From: Ustulina deusta
Taxonomy: Eukaryota; Ascomycota; Sordariomycetes; Xylariales; Xylariaceae
Assembly: GCA_023159155.1 (NCBI GenBank)
Contig: JAJNNX010000017.1
Coordinates: 496,001 to 560,000 of the forward strand
Direction of reading: 5' to 3'
DNA length: 64,000 bases
Position 1 is the stretch's first letter. Each line of letters opens with the position of its first letter. Shown here piece after piece: positions 50,917-64,000 of the stretch. The translations under genes and the position numbers were made by a program. The notes under the pieces are model-generated. The model was not told the DNA's origin. It saw only the letters and a list, made by a program, of their open reading frames with translations, and searched no databases.

Positions 50917-52768
50917 GGTGGGTGTGGCTCATTCGACTGGAAAGATAACCCCCTCATCCCAAGGTGGGCAGATTGCGGGGTTCAATGCTTGGTAGTAGGT
51001 GAGATAATTAGGAAGGAGGACACTGACTACTAGGTGGTATAGCACTTAGGTATCTAGTCGAGATAGTAATAGCAAGTGTGGTAGGCGGTGGCTGTGAAGG
51101 TGTTGATGCAACCTATCGAACTTGGGACCTGTGATGGTGACGTTGTAAGTGGTGGACAATTGATAGGTACCTGAGTACTGCCAGAGCCTTGCAGCGAGCT
51201 GACTTGCATTGTGACCCAATAGTGGCGCTAAGTACCTGGTAGAGGCCATTTGCACCATCGAGGGTCTCTAAGGGTACCTAAATGCCGCTGAAGTGAGACC
51301 TCCCCACCAGCTTAAGCGCTGCGGGTCTGAGACTTGCAGTGCTGAGACTTGCAGCGTTCCTACATACCAAGGCAGTATTGTCCATGGGTACATGGTTGGT
51401 TCTGTCTGCATGCCTACCTACCTAGTGTAGGTAGGTACCTACTATGTACTTAGGTACGACACTCAGCCTCCATGCACGTGTGTGCTGGTCTCGCTGCTTT
51501 CCATTCATCAGACCGAACCGAAGAGAATATTGCCAGCACTGCCCACACCTCCTGCATTCCATGCGCCAATCTGCAGCATCGTCATCGCCATCGCCATTTG
51601 CCAACATCGAATAATCTCTTGAGTTATGAGGACGGGAACGTGTTTCAAGAAGAGAGAGATTGCATTGACCAACACTTTTGAAGGACCCATCCCAAATCGA
51701 CCACAATTAAGGATTAAGCTTACTTAAGATAGGCATTTATTTTTATCCAATCGACTGGTCTCTTTTCCGCTCCCATCCAATCAAAGCCTTGCTTGTGCCC
51801 CAGAATCGCATCCGATTGGTGATCTACCCAAGTGGGTCTGCTTGTCTGCACAAGGGTGCACTACGTACTGGAACAGATGGAGACAATCTGGACTCGACAA
51901 ACTGGCTCAGCCCCAGACCATTCAACTGAAATCTCTACGTGTACGGTTATCTATTAGACTAAGTACGTAGGTATATATGTATATATGTACCGGTACAGAA
52001 CACCTTCGCAGAGCCTGATGGCTGAAGAAAATATACACCCAAGATCTCCGTGGTTGGCGGCCTCGGATACTGCGTACCTATAAAAACAATCGCCTGCGGT
52101 ATTCTACTATCCTCCTCCTCTCCCAAAGCTCTCTGACCGCTCTTCGTTTCGACAGGAAGCAGAGAGAACCACATCCTCCAGCAGCACACCCATACACCAT
52201 ATAACATCGACACTCCAACCTGACTTCGACATACTTAATCGAGCACGGTAGAAGGATTTTGGGCCCTTGGCAGCCGCTTAGGTAGATTGACTCTAAATAG
52301 GTATCAATCGGGTTCAGACTGGCTCCCGTCTTTAGCAGAGCTTCTTTAGTTTTCAGCACATTGTTGTGGTGGGCCGAATAGTGGGGCAGCACCCGTGGAG
52401 CTGGGTTTGCTGGTACCGTCAGTGAGGCTAGCCCAGAGCTGAACCACCCTAACCCCCTGCTCGGACGGCATCCATTCCTAAAAGGTACTTTATCTCCATC
52501 GCATCGACTCTTGTAGTTCCTATTCTTATTCCTATCCCATTCTTCTCGTCCCTCAGTTCGTGTCAGCACAAAAGCTTTCTCCTACCCACTGCGACCCAGT
52601 ACCTATCATTGTTTCCTTCATGTGTTGCCAACTACACCATTTAATATGACATTCTTTGCGGAATCCTCAGCTCTCGTCGCTTGGCGCCCGTCGTGCTCCC
52701 CAGTCTTGCTCTCCGAGTGAGCTTCAGAGCTTAGTCATCGTGCTCTCTGAGACCGCCAACGAAGCCCC
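50917..52768. other. Intergenic, no gene seen
   Basis: Holds more TAGGTAC motifs (51,411-51,455 is the densest: CCTACCTACCTAG, then GTAGGTAGGTACC). The last 250 bases are pyrimidine-rich and promoter-like ahead of the phospholipase gene. Reading frames on either strand look random. Confidence 0.5.
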
Positions 52769-52912
52769 ATGCTTTCCCAATACCAGAACAGCAACAAAGC
52801 CGGAATCATGTGCTTCACAGTACGATTTTCTGTGATCTTGTCAATTATCCCATCTACCTCTTTTCGAGCACCCCCTATCCTACGATCCCGCACTGATCAT
52901 TATGCTTCCTAG

Positions 52913-55458
52913 ATGCCAAAATGCCGGGCCAAGGCCCCCGCTGGATCGTCGCCGATCCGCCGCCTCACATTCAACGTTCATGGCACCGAAGCCATTTCCT
53001 CGCTCAAACGTGCGTTGAATATAGGACTGTTTCTTGCCCCGACGGGCATACATCTCCACGGCGATGGATTTCCTGGTGGAAAGCGAGATATTTACCTGAG
53101 TGCCGCCATTCAGCGTTCCTTGCGAAAATTGTTCAACGACTTATGCCGAGGCGAAACCACGTTGAACCGTACATGCTTCCAATACTTCTTGGAGACTGAA
53201 CAGGGCGAACCACCGGATAAGGCTTCTATCATGCTGACGGAGGACACTTACAGGTTCGAGCAATTCCTTGAGGTGTGGTGGAGACAATTCGGCCTTGAAA
53301 TCGAAAGACCAATCTCTATTGCCGACAAGGACCTGACGAAACCAATTAGCAATTATTTCATCGACAGCAGCCATAATACCTATCTACCAGGTCACCAATG
53401 GAGCGGGAAAGCTACAGTGGAGACGTATAAACGCGCTTTACGCCAAGGGTGCAGATGCGTTGAAATAGATGTCTGGGACAATGACATCGCGCCGTCTCGT
53501 GACAAGTCGTCGACGGGGTCCGCCAAGGGCATTCCAAGATCGGAACGCTCCCAGAAATTTTCAACCAATACTTTGCATACAGCAGCAGCCCATATCAAAG
53601 GAGCCGTTGACGACAAGATTGAACAGACGAGGCAGTTTCTTGGTGTTGAAAAAGTCCACAGCCACAGTCCAAGATGTAGCAAGTTCGATGTTTCAAACCC
53701 ATCACCTGGCTGTGAGAATGCGCTCACTCCAGGTCTCGCTGACGCCGACTCCGACGAAAGGGTTGATGTCGAGCGGCCCACAGGTAGATGGAAGACGGCA
53801 CTCCCGAGAGACGAACCGATCGTCATGCACGGATGGACGTTCAATCAACCGATAGGGTTCCGTCAAGTATGCAAAGCAATTCGTGAGGTTGCTTTCGAAA
53901 CGACGCATTTGCCCATCATCGTGAGTCTAGAAGTGCACGCCCATGCAGATCAGCAGGAGCGCATGGTCGAAATCATGAAGGAAGAATGGGCCGGATTGTT
54001 AGTCGAGCGGCCTCATGAGGCATGCCCCAATGGTGCGATGCCAAGACTTGAGGAATTGCTCGACAAGATTCTGGTCAAGGTGAAGAAAGCCTCCTTCGGC
54101 ACGGAAAGTTCGATGGCGGTGGGTTCGTTGTCTCCGAAAGCTATGGTTGTAGATTGTGATGCTGCTTCCGGCCCAGAGGACGATCGATCAACTAAGCGGC
54201 CTCAACCGAAAGTGCTGATTTGTGAGAATCTAAGCAACCTTGCGGTATACACTCACAGCGAGCATTTCGTCAACTTTGAGTCGTCCAGTGCCAAGATCCC
54301 TTCTCACATCTATTCCATAAGTGAGAATAAAATATTAGATCTGTGGGAGTCAAAGCGAGACGAACTTTTTACGCATAATCGTCACTTCTTCATGCGGGCT
54401 TATCCCAAGGCTATACGGGTTAATTCATCGAACCCCGATCCTTCTCAGTTCTGGCGCAAAGGTGTCCAAATGGTCGCAATGAATTGGCAAAAGTGGGATG
54501 AGGGTATGATGCTCAATAAAGCCATGTTTTCGGGCGAGCATGGTTGGGTCCTCAAACCGACTGGCTATCGTAGTCACGACGAGGAACCGAATGACAAAAC
54601 CACCCATCTTTCTCGCCGTCCATTCGACCTCATCATCACGGTTCTTGCAGGCCAACACATCCCATTACCTGAGGGTATGCCACATCACAAGTCGCATTCT
54701 CTCCGACCCCTGGTAAAGTGTGAACTTCACGTTGAGAAACCAGAAGAGCGATCAGGGAGCCCGGGGGAAGGTGGTATCAAATTCCGTCCTATTGAGTGGA
54801 AGAGACAAACAAGCAGCGGGAGGACCGACCACCCAGAATTCGGAATAAACAATCGGGAACTCTGCTTCAAGGGCATCCCCATAGTCGAGGAGTCGCTCAG
54901 CTTTGTCAGGTAAGAAATATCCAGTCATTTTGGGCATCATTACTCCCCATCCCCCCCCCATCCCTCACTCTTGCATGCCCGGCTCCGAACACTCGGATCT
55001 TGATCCCGGAGGCGCCCTATGAGCATGCTCAACTACATACCAAGAAACGATCTATCACATGTAACAACCCGTCAAGCGACGATATCATGAAGTTGTCCCA
55101 CGGCAGTGAGCCGAGACCATGACAGCAGCCGAGCACGTATTGACGAGACAACGTGTCGGGGGCCACGATTCCTCTTCCGTCCCTGCCCCCTTTCTCCTTC
55201 CGTTGTCCACTTTGTCACTGTCTATGCCTGCATGGTTGTGCCATATTTCCACCGTTTTTAGCTAACAATTCTGTGTATAGATTTCGGGTGGAACATGAAG
55301 AGTCCCGGTTCTTATCCCTCAAGGACACGTTTGCGGGCTGGGCATGCATTCGTCTGGACCGCTTGGCGACTGGCTATCGACTCATCTCCCTTCTAGACCC
55401 CGATGGCTTTGAGACCAAGGGCGTTCTATTAGTAAAGGTGCTTAAAAACTACCGGTGA
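52913..55458 (+). CDS. Phosphoinositide-specific phospholipase C
   Basis: Model: exons 52,913-54,909 and 55,281-55,458, 724 residues. Intron 54,910-55,280 (371 nt) has donor GTAAGA, branch GCTAAC at 55,261 and acceptor GTATAG, restoring FVR-FRVEHEESRF. It hydrolyses PIP2 to diacylglycerol and IP3 at the membrane. An EF-hand-like region (about 60-128) precedes the X domain (142-395): SSHNTYL (His154), CVEIDVW (Glu184, Asp186), MHGWTFN (His306) and SLE (Glu340), so the catalytic and calcium-binding residues known from PLC-delta are present. A 115-residue insert splits X after VEIDVW. The Y domain (432-549) contains VNFESS and a WxKG segment, and a C2 domain (568-724) follows. No PH domain is visible. 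An upstream 17-codon exon (52,769-52,819, donor GTACGA, acceptor CTTCCTAG) would join in frame and may be the true start. Confidence 0.93.
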
Positions 55459-58400
55459 TTCATTACGACAGCTCAGCAGAAGCATTGTTACCACGGAGCG
55501 TCGGAAACGTTCCCTATCTCGACGTTTGATTACATCACCTGCATTGCGTTAACAAGCCGAATACATGCTCACTGGCATGATATCGCGTCTCACGAACTTG
55601 GAAGCAGCAAAGCAGTTTATCGGTCGATGCCGCAATGGCATCTCGATGCAAATTTTCACCTCACCGCGATTCTTGGATACACCCAGACTCGCCTCTTATT
55701 TGGTTAACCCCGTTTATGTGACTTATAGACATGCATATTTCCCTTTTTTTTTTTTTAAGTGGGTTTGCAGCTTGGAGTCACACTCGACGGCATGGTTGGT
55801 TTGGGATACCCGAAGACGGCGACATGTCCATTAACGCCGCTTGCATTTTGCATTCATTGGAGCTTTGTTTCTTCTATCGCTTCTTCTTGGGTAACTTCAA
55901 TGTGGGAAACCAGTCATAGAACCATACATACGGCATTTCCGTCTGCAATAGACATAACGCTTTGCGATAATGATGTCAACCTTGTGCTAGACACTGCTAG
56001 ACACGTGTACCCCAGCATTGAGCCTTATTGGAGGGAGTCCTGGTGCACGCGGCCGCTTGGCCCTTAGGGGTAAACAAGACTTGCCTGCCATGTGTATGTC
56101 AATTCCGTAGGACGAGGCTTGCTCACTAGACTAGGGAATCAAAGCATGTCGGGGAAGTGCGGGGCGAGATTTCATCGTGATTCAATATTTACAGAATGTT
56201 CTAGCAATCCGGGGGAAAGGGGGGGAAATAAACATTAGGGGAAAGATGGAGATATATTGGTCGATAACTGACTATCTAGGTGTCCATCCATGTATCGACA
56301 TGAGTGTGCGTTATCTTGGGCCGGTAACAATGTACGAAGTGTTGGAAGGTAGGCAGGTAGGTTAACCAAGAAATTTTTTTTTTTTAGTAACATAAAAAGG
56401 GGTAAAAGGAAAGGTAGAAGAGAACTAGTTGTAGTGTAAGTAAGTAGGTAAGTACTTAGTAGGTACTGTATACGGGATAAAAGACACACTATTCACGCAA
56501 AGTACGTAATACCTGCTGCGTCTACCCGAATTGGCAGGAGACAGCGGCAAGCTTGAGCCTCATTGGTTTGTGTTGGCTGCGCTGCCTAGGCCAGAGTGCA
56601 ATCAAATACCTACCACGACCTTTACACTACGGGTTTTTTCTCGAGCGATCGATCAATTCGATGGTCCGACCCATGGTTCGTCCGGCCCCCGTCGCGGAAT
56701 AGGGAGCGTAGATGTATCATCTCGTAGGTCGTATCACACCGTTTCAATATTGCTTTTCGCCGATTCCGTAGTCCGCGTCCTTTCTCGTCCAGTTGGTCTC
56801 GTTTCACTTTATTTTACATAGTACTAGGTAGTAGGTATTAATTATTCCCTTATCGTAGCCAACCGACCGACCCCGGGGTTGTTTCTGGGGCATTTTCCAG
56901 GGGGTCTGATCTACTGCTGCTTTAACGCGTGCGTCAAGTGTGCTGCTGCTGCTGCATGTACAGCGCACCAACGGTTCGCGCGTGCGTGCGTATGTCGGTG
57001 CGGCCGTGCCGTAGGTACGGCATGAGATAGATGGCTTGGTGCGCTCGTCGAAAGTTCCTCTTGGAGTGGGGGGCCGCAGCGCGAGATACCGATACGTCAA
57101 ATCCCCGCGGGCGCTTGCACGGGGAAGTAAGTACTGATATGGATAGCTGCATTCTGCTGTTCCATCTGAGCGGGTCGGTAGGGGTCTGACTGCAGTTCGG
57201 GAACATCGAGGACCCCCCCGCGCAGGAGGTGGGTTCGACGCATACCGTCCTCTGTCTTATATGCAGGGAATATCTGCGAGTCTAATAAGGGGGGTCTGGG
57301 TGGATCTTTTTCGGTGAAGGTTTCAGGGAGGGAAGATCGATGGGGTCGAAGGGGGCCAGAAGAAAGAGCTTTGAGTGATGATGATGCTTATGGTGGGGAG
57401 CCCCAACGTAAACCTTCAGTCGGGAATCCAGGCGGAGCGGGAGCGGAAGACTCACGGGTTCGTCCGTATCTCTTCGGCGGGAGGCCTTGCGGCTGTCGGA
57501 ATTTTATGTCGTGGCACGGTCGCCGTGTCTTTGGGTAGTATCATGCAGGTACGTGAAGGCTGGGTACAGGTGACGTGGAATATCTTTCCGGCGTGCATCC
57601 CGGCATTCTCGGCCAGAATCCTCGCGAAACACACAGGCGTGTAGAGTAGACATCGGGCCCTTCCTTGGACTCGTTCCACTCGGGCGACTAGAGCCGAGGA
57701 GTATGGAAATCTAATGTATACCAGCTTTTCTTCCCATGCCTCCATCGCCATATTAGGCAGCACTAAACCAACTGCTTAGATTAGCCCTTTATAAATAAGA
57801 CTATTTTGTGCAGGGATCATGGGACGTTTCGGACGGCGCAGTGCTACAGATGCTATCCGAAATCTGGACTTAAATGAGGATAGGCATGTCGATTTGTTAG
57901 TCTACTCTTCGGAGATGAGGATAGTTCAGAGTCCCGCAGCAAGCTATGGATTGACTAGGTACCGAGATCGAGTGGCAAGCAGTGTCTGGGCAGTCCGTCT
58001 TGATTTGAGGGATGAACGAGCCAGGAGGAACAAGCCGACCTTAGATAATGGGACACAGCACGCCTAAGGAATTACCTGGTTTTAACTTCAGTTGTAGGAT
58101 ATCTGAGGGTTTCCCTTGGCTCCGTCCGTTGAACAGGTATACTTAGTCCAGGGAGTGGTTAACAGCACCAGGATCAGTGCACTACTTGCCGGCACCCCCG
58201 GTCTCGAATCACTCATTTGTCTAGCCTTGGTACGCCTAGTGAGTATGATCTCCAATTGTCCTATGTAGCACGGTAGTGAGGACGAAGACGAGCCTAAGAG
58301 ATTATGGCAGAATGAAAATTTCAAGGCGTGCCGATGACATCGCCATAGTGCCACCGTAGTTTCGGCAGGCCGAGAGGGATGGAGTGATGGCACTCATGGT

Positions 58401-61400
58401 CATGTGACGGTGTCTTTGGAACCAATGATGGTTTTTGCGGTTGCGGCGGTATTGATTCACGAGGTTTGCCGGAGATCGCGAGGTCCGTATAGTCGAACTA
58501 ATGTTGCGATAGGTTGGCTATCCATTAAGCTGCTCTCGCTGCTATACTGTATTAGTTGTCAGTAGCAATTACCCATTCTGACTGCCACTCTTCCCAGATC
58601 TTGAATTTGGGGAGCGAACTTGAGCGATTTTCTGGATTGATATGCGGGACAAACCTAAAGTTGGCAGAGATGTCTGGGAGTTCTAGGATGGGTTGTTATC
58701 TGGGCATAAGTGAAGGCGGACGACAAATTGTAACTAGTATGACCTCGCTTGTTTCGTACGATGCGGCGTTGTAAGGCAACCTCGACACCGCGAGCCAAAC
58801 AAGGAGATTCAAAGGATGGGTTAGGTGACTGGTAGGATGAAGGGAGTGACCTTCGGTGATGTAAGTACATTCAGGACAATACCAGAGCGACTGACGCCGG
58901 GAAGAAAGAATCCGCGTGCGGAAGATACAGATCCCGGATCTCCAGCCGTCCCCCCACCCCCTTCAAACGCCCACCGACCCCAATTCTCTATATTCCTCTT
59001 GGGCTCCGTGACAGTAGTACGATACCAAGAGCATCGTCACGCGACGAATCTTGCGTCCAATATCGCGCTGTCAGTAGAACCAACGGGCTTCTATCTAATG
59101 GAAGGGGACATCAACACATCCTAACCGAACGATCAGCTTGTTTCCAACAACAATATTATATTTTATACTTGCCTTGCTTAGTAGGCATTTCATAGGTCAC
59201 CTTCGGGCCTGTCCCAAAATCTATGCCGTTCTGATTTAAGACCGATTGGCTCCAGCAGTTATATTGTTCTAGTCGCTCGCATGAGTGTGAATGGGTGTAG
59301 TCGATTTTTGTCGTCAATTTAGAGAGATCTCTTGAAACGCCGGAGATGAGTCTGACTTGCGCATACATACTGTGTGAGGAGGTAGTTATGCAATCGTCGA
59401 ATGTCATGACTACGGTGCCAGTCGTCGGGAAGTACTTACAGTAGCAAACTAAGGATACAGAACACCAGGGATATCCGGCATGTCCCGACGCTTTGGTACC
59501 ATAATCGGTATGTTCCCTTTGTGTGACTATCCATCCGTTGGTTGTTGACGAGCATCGAGGGAGATGGGCAATAATGGTGGCGCTGCCAAGGGAATGACAA
59601 CAGGCAAGATGAGCGTGCATACGACGAGAATTTTCCGAGAATTCCCTAGTTTCACGTAGCCAACCGCGAGGTGATACGGTGTTTCGTTTCTTTCCATTCA
59701 CCGTCCAAGGCCATTCACAAACTCCGAGGTCGTCCATATAAGAGGACGAGTGGGGCTCGACCATCCTTGGCAAGCCGGGAGGAAACACGAACCTATGCAG
59801 GTGGTCTCTCGTTGCCGGGCGTGGGGAGGAGCATGGCTCGTAATCCGTCAACCCTCTAGGATCAGAACCCAGCACCCCAGGCTGAATCAATAGACTTGCG
59901 GGATAGCCCTCGGCATATGTCGAGACACTTCTGTGCTACCCCACCAAGCTATCAATTAACTGTGGGAAATCATGGCGTGAGTTGTACATGGCCATGGCGA
60001 GCCCTTATTAACTGTAGACTGATTGGGCTTTGCCTCGTATTCTGTTATATTGTGGGTTGTAGAATGGATGGAGGCTGGCACTATGGCTACTGTGCACAGC
60101 ATACTAAGTACTTATGGTGGTAGGTCAGGTGACATTCAGTATCAGTAACCTACCTAGCTAATATCAGTAAAAGGGAATAGTAAATCTAGATTATTAATTT
60201 CAACGCCAACTAGGCTAGACCATATCGCAATACTTCGGCAAGCCAACAGGCCAAACCCCTGCAAAAACCAGTAGTGATCGAGTATGATGTAAGAACGCTA
60301 CATTGTCTCAAGTAGTTTCGAATCCCGAAATGGGCGAGGACGTGTCGGAGAAGATGCCGAGTATCAATATCATCTGCGCGGCGCGGCCGGCAACCGGTTT
60401 ACCAAAAGAAGGTTTTCCTGATTTCCAGATCACAACGAGTCAACAACAACAACGTTTTGGTAACGTAGCTATCGGTGTAAAAGGGGCTCTATCTAGCACC
60501 CCACATGGTAAGCAGATCCCGCTGACCCGATGATCGGCTAGATAAACTACTGCCTTTAGTCAATGACAGTAATAATAGGTACTACCCGGACTACATATAC
60601 TGTAGAATATCAGCTGGCGGTGATACAAGGGGGCCGCGGAGAAATCGAACGAGCGCCAATGGGAGAGTTCGGAAAGGAAAGGCTGCTCTGGAAATACAGC
60701 GGTGGTGTCACTCGATTTGTAGGCTTTCCAACCACTGGTTGATATTACGACGGACGGAGGTATACTCGTGGCGAAATGGCACATTCGGAGAATTCGAACA
60801 TGCCGGAATTTCTTGGACCTTCGATGAGTTTCCAGCATGTCTGGATCTCTACTTGCCAACGAAACGCAATACCTCACGTACTCTCTATACTACTATATAA
60901 GTCAGTGAGGTACCTATGCTGTGTACAATACAATTTACACATCCATAGATGTATTAAAAGATTAGGCGCGGTTGGCGAGAAATATTGTTTAACTGATGCT
61001 GTCTTTGTCATATCCAAGTAATGTTTTACCTACCTACATTTCATGCACACATGCATGCCGCAGCTCTTACTTTTGCTTGTACATTGACGTAAGCGAGATA
61101 CATATGCAGCTAGGTTCGGTAGTCAATCAACTTCAAGCCACATTGTATCCAGTAGGTATTCGACTGTCGCTTACGCGGTCTCGGTATTATGATTGGGTGT
61201 TTTGATACGTAGGTACATATGTAGTTATACCTCCCTACATGTGTTCAAAACACATTCATATGTAGATACACAAACATCAAAACGGCACCGGCTTGAACGC
61301 TGAAATGTATCTCGACAACTTCTATAGAGTCCGTATGTACGTACCTAGGTCGTATACCACTTTAGCTATATGTGCTATCCCGAGTCTATTAACTGCCCAG

Positions 61401-64000
61401 GCTCAAGCCGGAGACCGAGTTTAATCCTTGCTCCCCACCCCTGCGGGCCCCAAGTCCCCGGAGTCACTGGAACAACGACAACGACGACAACAACCTCTTC
61501 CCATGGCATCGATATATCTGTATACCTCCGTCATGGTATGGTCAGACAACCTCTTAGATGTATAGTTCAAGAATCGTACTGTAGAATTCCTATCATCCTG
61601 TTAACCATATCCTAGACGTCAAAGTAACTCGTCAATACTATTGTTGCTCCTGTATTACCAGATCAAACCTCGCTTTATGTTTCGTCCATCTCCACCCCCC
61701 GCTTCCCCCCTCATACCTGGCCTCCAATTTCGAGTCCGCCCTTCATCATCGACTCTTCATCTTCGACCTTCCATTCTGGCACACCCTACTTGCCACTTTG
61801 CATCACATCACTGCGTCATACCAAGGCTTGTCTATCATGTCCAGTGGCAACTCGCGAATGGGCAACAGTTTTCAGGGAATTGCGTTAAGTACGCGAACGG
61901 GCATTAGGCAGTAGGGCGGCCACGTTAACACCTCCCGTGTTAATCCCACCTCATAATTTCTGGGGGACGCACATATGTCACCGGTTCCTGCCTGCACTGG
62001 TCGGCGTTGGGGGCAGTTAAGATGACTTATACTGAGAGATCGTCCCCGAAATGCGACGGAATCCCCCCATTGAGAAGTCGGAGTGGCATACCAACACTTG
62101 CTCGAGCATGCCTCCTTATTGCCGGAATCCCTGTTCGACCTGTCCGAGGTTGCGGGATGGTTTTCTGACCGCTTCATCTTATGCCGGAAACCTTATATCC
62201 CTTGATCCCGGCTCGGATACACACATAACTAGGCGGCGTTGCTTCGTGCATGTTGTCCCACCATTGTCTCATCCCACCCGATAGGTAATGGTGTGCTTAA
62301 TTCGAATATCCGCCACGTATAGTATGTGCCCAGTTGGGACCAGAAATCTATATATTCCCTTCAAAGGACCACAGAAGGTACGCTCAGATAGCTTTACGCT
62401 CTACCACTCACTCCACAAGTTATTCCTCCCACCACTGATACAAGACCCCTTCCTACTCCTTTGATAACTATTGTCTAACACTTTGTCTTCGGCGTCACAA
62501 TGGCAGAATCGTGCAATTCAGGCTCTCACCACACATCCCCACTGGTGGACATGTCTGGCAGCGTACGTTGGCAACCCCATCTCCCGTGAAAACATCGTTG
62601 CTCACGTTCTCAAAGGCCCCTGGTAAACGATGTCCAACTTGCCGAGAAGCTGGGCGGGAGACTTGGGTCTTCGCTGGCCGAAGTTGCCACATCTGTGCCA
62701 CATACGTTGCTTAGACATATCAGTGAGTTCAGACCTTGGTTCATGAAGGATCTTAGCTAACCTCGAAGGACACAGATATGGGCAAGAAGCCATAGCTGAT
62801 GAATAGCCCTTCCACGCTATTTTGGATTGTCCTTGCTCGTCACTTAGTTGCTGTCTTGGGGGTCCAACGTTGCCTTCTTACACACATTTTTTTCATTACG
62901 GCAATATGGTCACTTGTCAAAACGGGATAAAATTCAACACATGGGTTTCTTCTTCTTCTTTTATTTTATTTACGTGGTTTTTGGCCTCGGCAATATCGGT
63001 AGGGCCTTTAAGGACACAGTTTGGAAGGCCGTTAAAAGCTCTGTTCTAGCGTCAAAGTACGGTTCACTAAGGCTCCCAGGTTGAAGGTACACTGGGACGT
63101 TAAACATGTAAGCCGGGGGGGGGGGGGGGGGGGGGGGCCAAACAATAGGCTTCACAAAGATACATATAAATTCCCTATGTCGGATTCCGCTACTATATCA
63201 AGTTATATCAGAATACAACAAAAATTGGTGAAGATGACCTAAGCTCTCTTCGCTGGTTTACAAACTGGACTTACAACATTGTTGTTAGGACACAGTCCAA
63301 GTGCCCATCACACCTGAAAGAAGACTGGTAAATCTACGATTTCTTTGTTTTAATTAGACTGCAAATGCATAGGGAGTTTATCGCCGGTACAGTGAGGTCA
63401 TCATAGAAGGTGCCTCGTAGTGATTGGATCTTCGTTTTACCTCGACTACTAGAGCATTCTGATATCCAATGAACCAACGTTCCACGAAGTCGTTCATACA
63501 ATGCTGGTTCCATCTAAACAATAAATTTGCCATAATAGGAAACCCGCATAGAATGGCTAGATTCGCTATAGCACCATGCAAGATCATCCTACACTAGAGC
63601 GCTCTACCTACTGCGTACGTAGTTACAAACCCCAACATCAATCTTGGGAGCATGTCCCCCGGCAAGCAGGGGCTGGGCTGGTTAATTTACCTAGTTAGGT
63701 ATTAACAGCGTCTATTATTGATGTCGTTGGGTAGTATCGTAATGTATGCTAGCAACCCTATCCCAGCGGAGTAAAATGCCCTGTCTACGTGCGCCACCAG
63801 CTCGGTTCTTCCTCGTTACAGTAGGTAGTATAGAACAAACTTTCGATCTTTTGCTTTTTCTTTTTTTTTCCTTTGGCCCCCTCGCCCCAACAGCCCGTCG
63901 TAAATCAAAAATTCAAGGTCTCCTCCAATCAGTCCGCCTCCTCTTCAAGCGGTTTGCCCTCCCCGTCTCATCCAAACAAGTTTGTTCGCTTTTGCGACAG
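55459..64000. other. Long gene-poor interval to the window end
   Basis: No protein family was recognised on either strand. It includes the 3' untranslated part of the phospholipase gene, TAGGTAC-type motifs (56,434-56,468; 56,821-56,836; 60,118-60,160; 61,335; 63,690-63,700), a 23-base G run at 63,115-63,137 and a CT-rich end (63,840-64,000) that could be the promoter or leader of a gene outside the window. A 244-codon minus-strand frame (59,890-59,156) has no family resemblance and is probably chance. Confidence 0.45.
63115..63137. repeat. G23 homopolymer
   Basis: Twenty-three consecutive G residues after AAGCC. The true length is probably uncertain, because such tracts are hard to sequence. 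Confidence 0.9.

Noticed and set aside
59156..59890. 244-codon minus-strand open frame
   Set aside because: Its length is only marginally more than chance allows over this span. No signal peptide, domain or repeat is visible, and composition looks random.

Overview
The window looks like nuclear DNA of a filamentous ascomycete (Pezizomycotina). The evidence is short spliceosomal introns with GTATGT/GTAAGA/GTACGT donors and CTAAC/CTGAC-type branch sites, an intron-containing tRNA-Leu, fungal-type protein families, and a two-compartment composition typical of genomes shaped by repeat-induced point mutation (RIP). I cannot name the genus from the sequence alone.

Left compartment (about 1-36,680). 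This is an extremely AT-rich block with no intact gene. It is made of degraded retrotransposons whose stop codons fall where the families have Gln or Trp codons, as RIP produces. Three copies of one Ty3/gypsy-type element lie on the + strand (1-5,608; 5,619-11,263; 16,870-22,527). The second and third sit inside an almost identical head-to-tail duplication of about 11.25 kb (5,616-16,866 and 16,867-28,157). A Ty1/copia-type element fills 27,734-35,020, with 253-bp LTRs, a purine tract and matching AATAT flanks. The first duplication unit carries only its 5' LTR and leader, so the duplication came after the copia insertion.

Right compartment (about 36,680-64,000). This is normal-composition DNA with few genes: a YDG/SRA-domain protein (reader of modified DNA) about 100 bp from the AT-rich block; a GC-rich short-chain dehydrogenase pseudogene; tRNA-Leu(AAG); a 1,127-residue disordered protein with an N-myristoylation-like start; a very small cupin with one intron; and a phosphoinositide-specific phospholipase C. 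The long intervals at 44.0-50.5, 50.9-52.7 and 55.5-64.0 kb show no convincing gene. They are dotted with TAGGTACCTA-like short motifs.

No operon-like cooperation is visible. The two most notable points are the SRA-domain gene at the very edge of RIP-degraded heterochromatin, and a large tandem duplication that formed after RIP (or is an assembly artefact). I found no clearly novel multi-gene system.
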